NCBI GenBank assembly: GCA_021234155.1
Contig: JAJEKV010000030.1
Coordinates: 6,941,890 to 7,005,889 of the forward strand
Direction: 5' to 3'
Origin: Isoetes taiwanensis
Lineage: Eukaryota > Streptophyta > Lycopodiopsida > Isoetales > Isoetaceae
Length of the DNA: 64,000 nt
Below, piece after piece: positions 33,662 through 45,286 of the stretch. The number at the start of each line of letters is the position of its first letter. Position 1 is the first letter of the stretch. The notes beneath the pieces are model-generated. The model was not told where the DNA came from, did no database searches, and saw only the letters and a program-made list of their open reading frames with translations. A program made the translations under genes and the position numbers.

Positions 33662-34262
33662 AACTACACTCTCATGTGCTCTTTTCCTTCCATACCCTCA
33701 AATCACGAGCCACATTGATCTTTATTGTTTCTTTTTATTGTATTGTTTTTTTGGTTGCCTATACATTCTTCTAGTTTTTTTTTTCCCGGATCCCTTTTTG
33801 TTCATTGGCTCATTAGTTCGATTTTTAGATTTTAACCTTTGTATGTAAGTTGAGAGAGGATGTTTTTGTTGTTGTTTGGTGTCTTCCATGAATTTAGGTT
33901 ATTCTTAGAGCATTGAGATCATGTTTTCTTTTGCTTTTCTTTTTAACTCTCTACTTGAATTTTTTCCTCTATATTCCCACATCTTGTTCCCATACAAATG
34001 TAATTGTTATCAATTTTTTGGCAATGTCTTTCCTTGTTATTGTTCTCCATTCCTTAGCTTTGTCAGAATTATTCAGCCCAGTTGAGATGGGATCTCCTCT
34101 TCTATGTATTTTCATCTACGTCATTTTTATCCATCCCTCTTAATGTGATGTTTCCTTATAGTATTTTATAATGCTTTAGCCCCGTGAGACCCATTACCCC
34201 CCTTACACTTATCAAGCCGATATGGATCATTTTCCTGGCTTGTTTTTAGACGTTTGAACTCT
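33662..34262. other. T-rich unique sequence, no gene seen
   Basis: About 600 bp of T-rich DNA between two LINE fragments. An open frame at 33,913-34,143 is hydrophobic only because of the T-rich composition. I see no supported gene. Confidence 0.5.
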
Positions 34263-36595
34263 CTGCCAATGGCCGATCGGGAAAAGGGAGAGCCACAGAC
34301 CCATACAGTTGACACTTACGGGGAACGAATACACCTCGAACGACAGGCAACGAGAAACAGAGGAAATTAACGGGAAACTGAAAATACAGTTTCAAGAGAA
34401 GCACCTAGATGTATTTGTGCAGTACATCAAAGAAGAAATGGGAAAATGGAATTGGGGGGCATACAGGGCAGACGAAAATGGAGACAGGCTTAATGATATA
34501 ACAGTGAAAGCAGCAACGGAAGTTTTCGGAAAGAGAAGAAGAAAAAGGGGGCAGGATGCGTTCAAGGCCTCGAGTTGGTATGACGATGAGTGCAGAGAGC
34601 AGAAAAGAAAGGTCAGAGAGCAGAGAGGGAGGGAGGCATATCAAACCGAGAAAAAGGTATATCTGAAGATGCTGAAGGCAAAGAGAAATAAAAACTTGGT
34701 ACAGCATCAATGGGGACTGGCTAAACTCCTGAAAAAGCAACCCCGAAAATTCTGGAAAGGACTTAAAGGGAAAGGACAAGGGAATCAGAAAAATGGTAAC
34801 ACGCAAGATGATATTGGGGCAGACGGGTGGGAGAGATACCTGGAGAAATTGTATAAGACCGGAGCATCTCCAGCACCAATACCAGAATTACAAGGGATGG
34901 ACAAGTCGTGTTTTAGCACACAGGAAGTGATGATGGCACTAAATAGAATGGCCAATAACAAAGCCCCAGACCTATAGGGGTTAACAGTGGAATTATTACA
35001 GCAATAGGGAAACAGGTGACAGATATTTTCAACGGTATCATACACACAGAACTCCCATCTAGATGGGCGTATAACAGGGTGATACCCCTACACAAGGGAG
35101 GGAGCAGACAGGAACCTGGAAATTACAGAACCATAATGGTGAGTTCTATTTTCGCAAAATGGTTTGGAAAAGTCTTAGACAATAAGCTGAAGCAATGTGC
35201 AGAGGGTGGGAACCGGAGAGCACAGGGACAGGCAGGGTTCAGGCCGGAACACTCAACTACGGATCACATAGTGACCCTCAGGATACTGGTAGAACAGAAT
35301 AGAAACCAGGGGAAGAAAATAATATGCTGCTTTGTGGACTTTAGGAAAGCTTTTGACACAGTTCCGAGGGAAAAACTAATACAAAGGCTTATAGATATGC
35401 AGGCACCAAAGGATATGGTAGGGGCAATTGCAAGATTGTACTATAATATATATGCGAAAATGGAAGAAGAAGGGAAAGCGATAGATTGCGATACAGGAGT
35501 CAAGCAGGGATGCCCACTATCCCCAACACTATTTGGAATATACATAGATGCATTACAGGATTTTATAGCAGAACAGCAAGGGGAAACAGACGCCCCTATT
35601 CTAGGGGGCACCAAAGTACCCATCATGCTATATGCAAATGACCTGAGCATGATGGCCACAAAGAACAAGGGGATGCACAGGTTACTGAAACTGTTGGAAA
35701 GCTTCTGCGAAAAGACAGGGCTGACAGTTAATCTCGCGAAAACCAAAATAGTCTTTTTCGGCCACAAAAGTAGGCACAAACCGTTTAGATATTTGGGAAC
35801 AGAGCTAGAAGAATCAACAGAATACATGTATCTGGGATACGATGCGCACAGGACAGGGAAATGGGCAGCCATCAGAAGTTACTACAATATGAAAAATTTC
35901 TGCAATAAAAGCAGGATAATAAACTGGGAAATCAAATGCTATTTGTTCAGCGCAGTAGTTGCAACTACACAACTATATGGAGCAGAGGCCTGGGGACTGG
36001 GTCTGACAGAGAAGAAATGGGAAAAGAAAGAATGAATTTACAAGCAATGGCATAAACAGGAATTCAAGCTGAAAACGAATACACCACAAACAACTATAGT
36101 ATATGAGACGGGGCAGAAACCGATGGAAGTAAGGGCATGGGAAAAGACCATCAGATATCTCATAAGAAACAATGCAGGTGGAAAACCGAATAAGTTAGCG
36201 AATATCGCGATCAGTGAATCAGCGAAAGCCCACATAATCGAGAGCAACGGTTGGTTTAGGGATGTAGCAATGTGGACAAGAAAAATGGGAATGAACCTGA
36301 GCGACCTCATTAGGAAGGAGAATGGAATGATGAATGGGCAAACAAAGCCACGCAAGCTTGCCTGCAAAATCACACGGGGCCCAAGACAGTATGGCTTATG
36401 ACAGTATTCAACCCGGGACAGCAGATAGGACAACAGATGTATCAGGATAATCTATTAGGAAAAGGTAGGAAGGATATCCTAGCAAGATTCAGAATGGGAA
36501 GCCATGACCTAAGAATCGAAAAGGACAGATGGCAGAGAATAGAGAGAGAGGATCGGATATGCAGAATTTGTGACAGAGGGGAAGTGGAAGCATTA
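34263..36595 (+). pseudogene. LINE family 2: endonuclease tail, linker and reverse transcriptase, inactive
   Basis: It begins 5'-truncated at a point matching 47,229 of the related copy. The frame 34,309-34,977 is a basic linker (KSSWYDDECREQKRK-like, LLKKQPRKFWKGLKGKGQ). The frame 35,016-36,035 is RT: NRVIPLHKGGSRQEPGNYRT, GQAGFRPEHSTTDHIVTLR, CFVDFRKAFDTVPREKL (motif A), GVKQGCPLSPTLFGIYIDAL (motif B), then YANDLSMMA where the catalytic YADD is expected, and LTVNLAKTKIVFFGH. A stop near 34,977, a stop at 36,033 and frame changes to 36,600 confirm decay. It continues after the MITE. Confidence 0.9.
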
Positions 36596-37137
36596 GAGGA
36601 AAAATGAGATCACATTTTGTCCCATTAAGGGATGCTTAAAATGCCATGTCAGCTTTTTAAACTGTCCAATAAGAGAAGAGCTCCAGTATATCTCATTCCA
36701 AGATATGTGGCAAACAGAATTAATGCAAATGAACTAACTTCAGAGTATCATTTTTTCATTATAACTTTTGATCTAGAACTCCGATTCAAAAACTTTTTGT
36801 AGCAATGTGTTCGTCTTCACAAGATCTATCTAGTGATAACCCATTCATACATCTTTTACGATATAAATATATAAGAAATAAGCAAAAAATCATATTTTTT
36901 TAAGGTTAACACATATGACCATATTGAAATACATCATAGCCATATATCATTGGAAAGATCTTTTCATTCCGCATCTAATGCAACAAACGCCGCAACATTT
37001 TGACAAGTGGATCAAACGTTATGGGGGGAAAACAACAGCAATGAAGTTGTTGGTGCTGCATTAATTGCAGTCAATAGAGGGTAAGCCATTCCATTGGAGG
37101 ATTCTTATGGGGATGAAATGAGATCTCAAATTTCCTC
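36596..37137. mobile_element. 542-bp MITE with TA target duplication inside the LINE
   Basis: Left end GAGGAAAAATGAGATCACAT and right end (reverse complement) GAGGAAATTTGAGATCTCAT; the match extends to 28 bp with 23 identities. TA flanks both sides (36,594-36,595 and 37,138-37,139). The LINE coding sequence (CRICDRGEVEAL before, ENHMLNECPVYEDIRNKY after) is split exactly here. A TA duplication suggests Tc1/mariner-type mobilisation. It has no coding capacity. Confidence 0.82.
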
Positions 37138-37566
37138 TAATGATGAAAATCATATGCTAAATGAATGCCCGGTATATGAAGATATCAGGAACAAGTACAG
37201 AAATGTAAGGTGGGGTCAGCCTGTATACACCATGATGGCAAGGTCAGAAACAATGAGGGATCTGGCAGACGCAATACGGGAAATGACGGCAAGGCACCGG
37301 GAAGTACATAAAGAAAAAGGGCTTCTGCTATGAACCGCCTGAGAGGCGCACCATACCCGCCCTGAAATGCTCAGCTCAAAGCTGATTGATAACGACGCAC
37401 CCGTGCACGGCCTTGAAGCCGATCCAAAGCGGGGTGCCAGTATTAATAGAGAAAAGTAAAGCCTTCAGAAAAGGTTACATTGTAAACCAGCATGATGTGC
37501 TAGTAGCGCCCGTAAGGGAGCTCGCCCATGCTACATAAGTCCACGGGCCTCAGGGCACAAGGGACA

Positions 37567-37570
<4 letters not shown>
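37138..37570 (+). pseudogene. LINE family 2, C-terminus and 3' UTR
   Basis: It resumes with ENHMLNECPVYEDIRNKYRN, completing the C-terminal CxxC...H...C-like zinc motif begun before the MITE (CRICD...HMLNEC). It ends at a stop at 37,333. The 3' UTR (to ~37,565) contains short complementary segments and leads into the tetranucleotide tail. Confidence 0.82.
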
Positions 37571-37809
<239 letters not shown>

Positions 37810-37811
37810 CC

Positions 37812-38288
37812 GTGTGCGTTAGATCATTACAAAAATTATACAGTATAGCTCGAGAGAAGATCAGAGACGAGCTTCTCTCGAGCCTTAACAGCGGCCCTTT
37901 CGAGCAATTTTCTACCTCCCTGCCGGATTTTTTCCCTCCAATTCAATTTCGGCTGGCCATCCCATATGGGATAATTCGTTCTTCATTCAATCTTCGAAAT
38001 TCAAGATATGGGATATTTCGAGTTCTCCCACACAGGCATTCCGCGTCCCATTTCAAGCCAATTTTTGTAAACAAATCCGTTCCTTACACCATTGAGGCAG
38101 GAAATCATCACCGACAGCGGCATTCAGGCATGGATGCGGTCATTTTAGGTATGCTTGCAATGCTTCTTAGGGCTATTGTGCTAGGTTTAGCAATGCAAAA
38201 ATTTTGCTTGGACCTCGTCCAAGAAAACGAGCTCGAGGATCCTATGGCAGTTGTGGGAAATTCAACTTATTTATTGTATTTCTTATGA
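37812..38288 (+). CDS. Unrecognised 158-codon open frame
   Basis: An open frame after the microsatellite. The first half is basic and aromatic; the second half has a hydrophobic stretch from an internal Met at 38,130 (MDAVILGMLAMLLRAIVLGL) followed by an acidic tail (LVQENELEDPMAVVGNS). The hydrophobic run could be a membrane segment or a buried helix. It might be a first exon of the Harbinger-like relic 3.4 kb downstream, but nothing in the sequence proves a connection. The start given is the first Met, which lies in the edge of the repeat; 38,130 is more plausible. Confidence 0.3.
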   Translation: MCVRSLQKLYSIAREKIRDELLSSLNSGPFEQFSTSLPDFFPPIQFRLAIPYGIIRSSFNLRNSRYGIFRVLPHRHSASHFKPIFVNKSVPYTIEAGNHHRQRHSGMDAVILGMLAMLLRAIVLGLAMQKFCLDLVQENELEDPMAVVGNSTYLLYFL

Positions 38289-39938
38289 CATACTTTTTAA
38301 AATTGAATGTGTCAATTGACACACTTCCAAATTTTTTGTGTCTCATTTGACGCGTTGTGAACACCATTGACACACTTTTTTTTATGTTATCAAATGAAGA
38401 AAATAATTTGAAATTCTACAACAAAAAGATTACAAAATGAATTTTGCTAATGAAAGATAAGTTTATATAAATATAATGAAAGATAAGTTTACATAAATAT
38501 ATAAAGTCTATTGAATATTAATTCTTCTTGTTTTACCTTGCTCATTGAGCCAAATGTTATAGATCTCATGCCAATCAATAACCTCATAAGGATTGCCTGA
38601 CAAAGAAATTAATAAATGAGATCCATGGTAGGCCGTTTCTAGAAAAATCCGATGAGAGGAGAGGGCATTCTAATTGGGAAAACATTCTAACTAAATGAAT
38701 CGAAATGGGGAGGAAACACGTTATTCTAAATAAGGGAAATTTGAATTAAGGGAAATTTTATCATATGGCATAATTTTTTGAGCATAAATAACTTGAATTC
38801 AAATTTGGTAGCATTATTAAGTATACACATACATTAAGCCTTGTACAGACTAACTCTTGTGTATTTGGGGCCCTAATTTTTTTTGACACACTTAATATTC
38901 TTAAATGTGTCAAATGACACATTTAAAAAACTTTAAAGTCTCTTTTGACGCATTTTATCAAACTATAAATTCTCTTTTGACACATTTTCTCTCCGGAAGA
39001 TGTCTCTTTGATCATATAGTATATTACCTCAAATCTTATAGTATTTTATAAATCTTGTTATACAGTATAATAAATTCCATACATCCATACCCCACAAACG
39101 AGGAACTTTGCGTACGGTGTAGATTAAGGAATAAGGGGTGAATATGCCTATCCAACCGCTCTCGCTGCCCTACGTCACCCCCCGTGTGAATATGCACCCA
39201 AACTAGAGGGGGTTTCAAGGGGGTTTTAATTTAAAAGTGTAGGATGTAATGGTTGTGTTAATTAATGGTAATGGTAGTTATGTGTTGGTTGTTATAATAA
39301 AAAAAAATTTTGGGCCCTTCGGGCCCTAACAAAGCAAGCATAAGTATTATACTGATATGTTTATTAAAAACAACGTAGCTTATTCATTATTCATTCATTA
39401 TCAGTAATTTGAATATTGCAATACAAGAATCAAGTTCATGAAGGATCAAATGCAACACCCTTTATTCCACTCTAAACAATGCACAACTATTCTAGAAATA
39501 CAATGCACAACTGAGCATTGTCACAAAGTTTGCAGCATGACATAATAAGTCTCTGAATATTTCATGAACGCGATGGATGACCATGATACTTTCCATGATA
39601 ATGAGGTAAATATTAGTTAAACATTTGAACGAAAATGAGAAATAAACTCATAAAGCCTCCAGTTCGAACTGAAATCACTGCTCGGTTATAGTCGTGCCCA
39701 TAAGCCCAATACTAAAAAAAAACTGTGACAAGCTCCCCAAGTGTTTCATTATCTTGTTTGCCATAATCTTTTAATGTTTCCACTTGATCATAATATGCAC
39801 AAGAGATATCGTTCACCTACAACTGGTAGGTTGCTTCCATTGCCTGAATGATTCTCATCATAAACCTCAAATGTCAATTTTTGATCAATAAAGCATAATT
39901 ATTCATGTGACAAAGCTAAGATGCCATCAGAGGATACA
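38289..39938. other. AT-rich region with TGTGTCA/TGACACA palindromes, no gene
   Basis: AT-rich. TGTGTCAATTGACACA, a perfect 16-bp palindrome, lies near 38,309; TGTGTCAAATGACACA lies near 38,908, and related TTTGACGC/TTTGACAC motifs recur between 38,300-38,380 and 38,880-39,000. They may mark two related ends of a decayed element. No coding frame is supported. Confidence 0.5.
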
Positions 39939-40064
39939 CATTATGGACAAAGGCATCTGCACGGAAATTGCCGAATTCGTGATTCCAGTATGATCAGATG
40001 CATTATGGACAAAGGCATCTGCACGGAAATTGCCGAATTCGTGGCATTCCAGTATGATCAGATG
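39939..40064 (+). repeat. 62-bp tandem duplication
   Basis: Two copies start CATTATGGACAAAGGCATC at 39,939 and 40,001; the second has a 2-bp insertion (GTGGCATTCC). It looks recent. Confidence 0.93.
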
Positions 40065-41755
40065 CAAGTTGAGCTCGTGGCTATCTTCATCTGGCTCTGG
40101 TGTAATGACCAACATTGGACTCTTTCCCCTGAATTCCAATTTTGCAATTTCCTCACATTTTTTCTTTAATAACTGCATAATGCCTTAATGTAACCTTAAT
40201 ATTGCTCCAAAAATCCGATGACTAGTAGCTACGGTCCAAAATACTGATTGGACATTACTTGCCCCAATCTGGCAGCTTATTACTCCTAAGGATTCTATCT
40301 GCCACTTCTTTCAATGGCTGACAATGTGAAAACCCTTTTCCAACTTTAAAATGCTGCCAATTTCCAAGTCACATGGGAGTTACCTGTAGACAAGGCAGAA
40401 TTGGGGGCGTACGTTGCTGAAGGAAATGAATGCACATTAGCACATGAATTTTGGCTGGCTCCACATCCTATTACCTCCTGCAATATCTGATTACCTCCTA
40501 TTGCAATCACATCGGCCATGCTGGAGAATCTGTGACCACGAATCCGGCTGCACAAAGGTATTTTCTGTGACCACGAATCTGTGACCACAGAACCTGCTGC
40601 ACAAAGGTATTTGGAAAATCAAATTATGCAAGGAAGGAACAACCTGGATTATTTCATTCACTTGGCGAGATTTTGTCCATTAGCAACTATGAAGGCCGGT
40701 TCAACCGGACATCAATTTTTGCATAGTCATGCAACAATTTCGAATTAACTACAGCGAGCATGAGTCAATGCCTGGAAGAACCCTTTGTCAAGAGACTATG
40801 CATTTCTTATTAATGAAACTAGAGGATCTTGTTTGTTAATAAAAACTGACCTGAACACTTGCCATGTCATTAGCTTCCAAGATATCCGCCATCCCCGAAC
40901 AACAAGCTCGGCTTTATTTGGATCTTCCTCATCAATCAAGCATACATCAATATCACTATTTCAGTACTCCAAATGCATTTGCACATGACCCAAATAAGAA
41001 AAGCTTTTATACCGCCATCCGTGTTCAACCAAGCTATCCAGTAGAGATACTGGGAGGGACTTCCGAAAACCCCATTGTCTCGCAAATCCCGGATCCCCGG
41101 TTTCAACCTTTTCAGTCGAGATCATTTAAACCGGAGATCATTTAAAACCTGTTTTCTCAGCGATTACCTCGCCTACCCATTTCCCTCTTGCCAGATTTTT
41201 GCTTTTCATGGGGCTCGGAACCATCTACAGCCCCTTCTATAGTTATAGAAATTGAATCAGATATGGGGTTCAACCTCAAAGAACCATAACATCCAGGCTG
41301 TGCAACAAGGTAAGAAAATAGGCTTAGCTGATCCGACATGATACATGCCATGTGGAATATGGCAGAGGACCAGAATATGGCAGAGGACCAGATATGGCAT
41401 GGGAAGAACGAAACCTTAAGTTGAAGGGTCTCGAGCCTTGCATGTAAAGCAAGGAAAAAATACTTTTTCTTAGCATAGAATCTTAAATTATAAAAAATAT
41501 ATATCAAAATTTATGGATTCAACCATTGGAAAGTGTCACGAAAATTAAAGTGAGCGTATGTGCACTCTAGATATACCGATTAGTATGTCTCATAGAATAC
41601 TATCATCAAATCATATAAAAACCTTAGGAAAAAAAGTACAAAAATATAAAAACAACCCCCTGTTATAATGCTAGATATTGACACCCTCTGGGGTGTCACA
41701 TTCCCACACTGTTATGGTAATAGTGGATGAAGAAGATTTCAAGAACACAACACTA
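40065..41755. other. Unique AT-rich sequence, no recognised gene
   Basis: Small local duplications are present (GTGACCACGAAT-type near 40,530-40,610; ATATGGCAGAGGACCAG near 41,358-41,395). Open frames up to about 116 codons show no known domain. Confidence 0.5.
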
Positions 41756-41759
41756 GTTT

Positions 41760-42620
41760 TCCATGTGCATCTTCCATCTTACTCTTGGCTGCAACATCTC
41801 GATTAAGAAGACCACCGAGAAGATTCTGGGTTTGTCCGAGACAAACCACTCAATGGGATAACATTGACAATCATGCTTGGAATTGCCTTCCCTCATTCGA
41901 AGATGATATGTGGCATCAATTTTACATAATGAAGAGAGGATCATTTGAGAACTGGTTGGCCTTATTGTGCCATACCTGATCAGACCAGGCCAGAAGGTCA
42001 GCCCCCCCTGTAGATCCTAGGAAAGCAGTAGCTATGGTACTCTACTTTATTGCTCATGGTGAGATGCCATTGCATGTTGGTCAAAGGTTTTATGTTGAAA
42101 AAGCCACAGTCCAAAAATACACCAAGAAGGTGACTTTAGTTTTAGCATCCAAGACCATGCTTTAAAAAAATTTCATTGCCTTACCCTCGGGTCAGAGACT
42201 CCTTGATATCATGCAGGAATTCGAAGATGCCACAGGTTTGTCTAGTATTTTTGGAATTGTTGATGGTTCTCACATTTTCTTGTACAGAAAGCCTTGGAGG
42301 AAAGACAAAGGGGATGATTACTACAGAAGACACAAGAGGCATTCCTGCCTCATGCAAGGTGTAGTAACACACTCTAGAATGTTTATCAATGTGTGTATTA
42401 GTAGAACAAAATCTGTGCATGATTCCAATTAGTTCAAGAAGAGTATATTGTATAAGAGGCTAGCATCAAAGCAGATTTTGCGGGAACCTACTGTCCAAAT
42501 GACAGGAAAAAAGATTAACAAGAGAGGTGAAATACTGGATGCAGATGTAACGGGATATGCCGGACGGCGGATGGCGGGATGCGGGATGGTGATATGCGGG
42601 TAAGTACTGAATTTTGCACA
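41760..42620 (+). pseudogene. PIF/Harbinger transposase-like relic
   Basis: Pieces in different frames align in the order expected for a HARBI1-type DDE nuclease. An N-terminal helical part comes first (DDMWHQFYIMKRGSFENWLA near 41,900; AMVLYFIAHGEMPLHVGQRF near 42,040). Then comes the catalytic start SSIFGIVDGSHIFLYRKPW (42,240-42,300), with the first Asp in VDGSHI, and VHDSN (near 42,415) as the second Asp context. A stop follows VHDSN, with readable KKSILYKRLASKQ after it. The third catalytic acidic residue is not visible. It could be a transposon relic or a domesticated paralogue that has decayed; stops and frameshifts argue against function. Confidence 0.72.
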
Positions 42621-43457
42621 TTAGAACATCATGCAATTCAATAGGATCACGTTAAGAAATATCAATTATTAGTTACATTTAGTTTACTTTGTTGCCTGGA
42701 GGACTTTCTTGCTCAGTTGTTTAAGACTAGGTTCACGATAGCCTTACGGCCACGAAAAATAGAAGAGCAAGAATGATACATAGATTAACTAAGTCAGGTA
42801 TGGGTTAGTATGTATAAACTCTGCTCCGACGAGCCAAGGAAGAGGGACGATATCATAATAACACAAGAAAGATGAAAGAAACAGGGACGCTGAACCACAC
42901 AGATGGAGAAAATCGTCTTCACAACACTCAAACTCTGGGGACCGGTAATTTGAAAATAAGAGCCGTTGAGAAAATAACGATATAAAATATGGTAACTAAT
43001 TTTACTCGTTAAAATTTAAATTGTTAACACAAATAGGCGCCGTTGCAATCATTCGGTGATTGTAGAGATTAAAATAATAAAATAATATAGTAGCGTATAC
43101 TATGATGTATACGATCAGGCTGACGTGACACGATAATCAATAGACAGAGGTAGACGGTAATGATGATCAGCTACAGAGAGGGGAGGCCAGGGTACGAATG
43201 TCAATATAGGGTGCAGTAGGAAGCTTCGTGTAAACACATACGAAAATCAGTAGGACAGGATAAGACAAGACTAGTAATTAATAAGGGCGGACGTAATAAA
43301 GGAGCGGGAACATAGAATCGTAACCCTAAAAGTTAACACCTTATAATAAAAAGAGGAAGAAGAATAGAGCTCCGCCCTGAGGGTTTTCAGTAGCTCCGGC
43401 CACACCCTGCCGCGACCAGAGCACCCAATTCGATCCCCCTTCGGAGCTCGGAGCTGT
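42621..43457. other. Probable 5' region of LINE family 2 copy
   Basis: A-rich plus strand with the same composition as the LINE downstream. No coding motif is seen. The 5' boundary of the LINE cannot be fixed. Confidence 0.4.
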
Positions 43458-43733
43458 ATGGATAAAAGGAAAAAGGTAGTGGTGCAGCAGGCAGTTGAAG
43501 AGCAGACAATCAAGAAGCGCCCAAGGGCCGGTGTTCCTGGCAACCTCATGGTGCCATGGAACCCAGAATTGGAGGAGCTATGCCCATGGTGTATCTGTGA
43601 ACAAGACTGCCTGTGCCTGGAAGGGGGGTTGTCATCGTCTATAAATTGTGGTAGAGTGCATTGTTTGTTTTGTGATCGAGTACACCACGCACAGGCTATG
43701 AAGGATGCGGGGTACAGCCTCCGTCTCTGCTAG
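43458..43733 (+). CDS. Small Cys-rich ORF upstream of LINE ORF1
   Basis: A 91-codon open frame with a basic N-terminus (MDKRKKVVVQQ) and a clustered Cys/His region (CPWCICEQDCLCL, then CGRVHCLFCDRVHHAQAM). The spacing could form one or two zinc sites. I do not recognise a family. It lies in sense orientation 1.5 kb before the coiled-coil ORF1, so it may be a LINE ORF0, part of a longer broken ORF1, or an unrelated insert. Confidence 0.4.
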   Translation: MDKRKKVVVQQAVEEQTIKKRPRAGVPGNLMVPWNPELEELCPWCICEQDCLCLEGGLSSSINCGRVHCLFCDRVHHAQAMKDAGYSLRLC

Positions 43734-44789
43734 AATTGATGGGCGTCATGTCAGACAAGAATGATACAGTCGAAAAACAAGACATGGAGAGGGTCATGCA
43801 ATGTTTCAATGGACTCCAGATCAATGCAGCTATCCAGAAATCTACTTGCTACTAGCATGAACTTCTGATAGGAGAATTCGGTAAGGTGTGTGTCTTTTGT
43901 TGTGAAAAGAACCCATCCGATTACATATGCAGGCATTCATGGCAAGGAATGTGGAGAAAAAGAAAAAGATAGGAGTCGTCTACAGGCAAGAAGCCAAGAA
44001 GATGAATAGGCAGAGGGTGATCAAAACAGGAGGAACTGGAATGGGGGTGCTAGGGAGGATGGGAAGGAAGGATTTTTTATTTTTTATTTTATATCTTTTG
44101 TTTTTATTCTTTTTTTGTATGTTTTTATGATCCAAGATTATCAGTTTCAGGATCAAGACAGTGCATCTAATTCAGCCCTGGCTGTATATACTAAAAATAT
44201 GTATTTGGTACGAGGCAATTTGGGAAGAAAGACACAAATGAATCATGTAAAGTCGAAGATATCTTCTTATTGAAGGAATTTTGATTGCCAAAATGGAGTT
44301 ATAAAAATTCTGTTACTTGTTTTTTTGATAAGGATACAGGAAGCAGGGTCACGAGGTATAGGTGGTATTATAATAGCATTAGACCCCGGAAGGAACCATC
44401 TAGATTAAACGAGTAGTGGAAGTATTGGACGATTAAAGTACACAGGTAGTGTATTTGCGGGAAAATATAGGAAGGATAGTAGTTAAACAGATAAAGTTTA
44501 CAATCAGAATAATAACGAAGGGACGTGCGGTAAGGAACAGCAGGCTAAACCCGCACCGACAAAACTACAAAAATCGATTACGGGCCGAAGTTACCAAAAT
44601 AAGCATGGACAACATGATCGGAGGTGATACTACATGTGAAGGTGGCGAAGACAAAGTGGACATAACGCGAACGGAAAAAGGATAATTTGGCAATGTACGA
44701 AAGGGACACATAAGCAACAAAAGACGGGAAATAGCAGAGACTGGGGCGGAAAAGGCAAGGCAGACTTTTATATGAGTAAAAAGTGGACG

Positions 44790-45115
44790 GAACAAGTTAC
44801 GGGACAGAGAGGCCCAGCCTCCGCTGTACACCAGGATAGCGAGGGCTAGACGCACCAACTGGTAATTTGGACCACTATAAACTCGAAACAAGTACGAGAA
44901 CGACACAAGGTGATAACCATGGAATAAAAGCCAACATGAGCGGGTACAAATTTATACACAAATAAATAAGGTATTGATAGTCAAAAAGGAGACCGGGATA
45001 TGCTACGGACTGAGGGGTCTAACCCCCGCCGTAGGCCAGGATAGCGAGGGCACGACCCTCCAACTGGTTCCCGGATCACCATAATGACTGAACGAAAGCC
45101 TAAAGGCTCTAATAG
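44790..45115 (+). repeat. Two diverged ~205-bp repeats upstream of LINE ORF1
   Basis: CCAGGATAGCGAGGGC recurs near 44,832 and 45,037 within longer similarity (CCGC-GTA-CCAGGATAGCGAGGG, then CCAACTGGT). The spacing and position just before ORF1 recall the promoter monomers of some LINE 5' UTRs; that analogy is inference. Confidence 0.6.
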
Positions 45116-45286
45116 ATAATGACTCCGGTAGGCAACTACCGAATCTTGGATTGGCACAGAGAGGGTCACCCCCGGCCAAGTTAGCGGGAACGAAGAAACG
45201 ACGAGATTTAAGTGGCGAATCGAATAATATGTAATGGGGAACAGAATAATTAATAAGGATGGATATTTCAAAATTCAAATTCAAAT

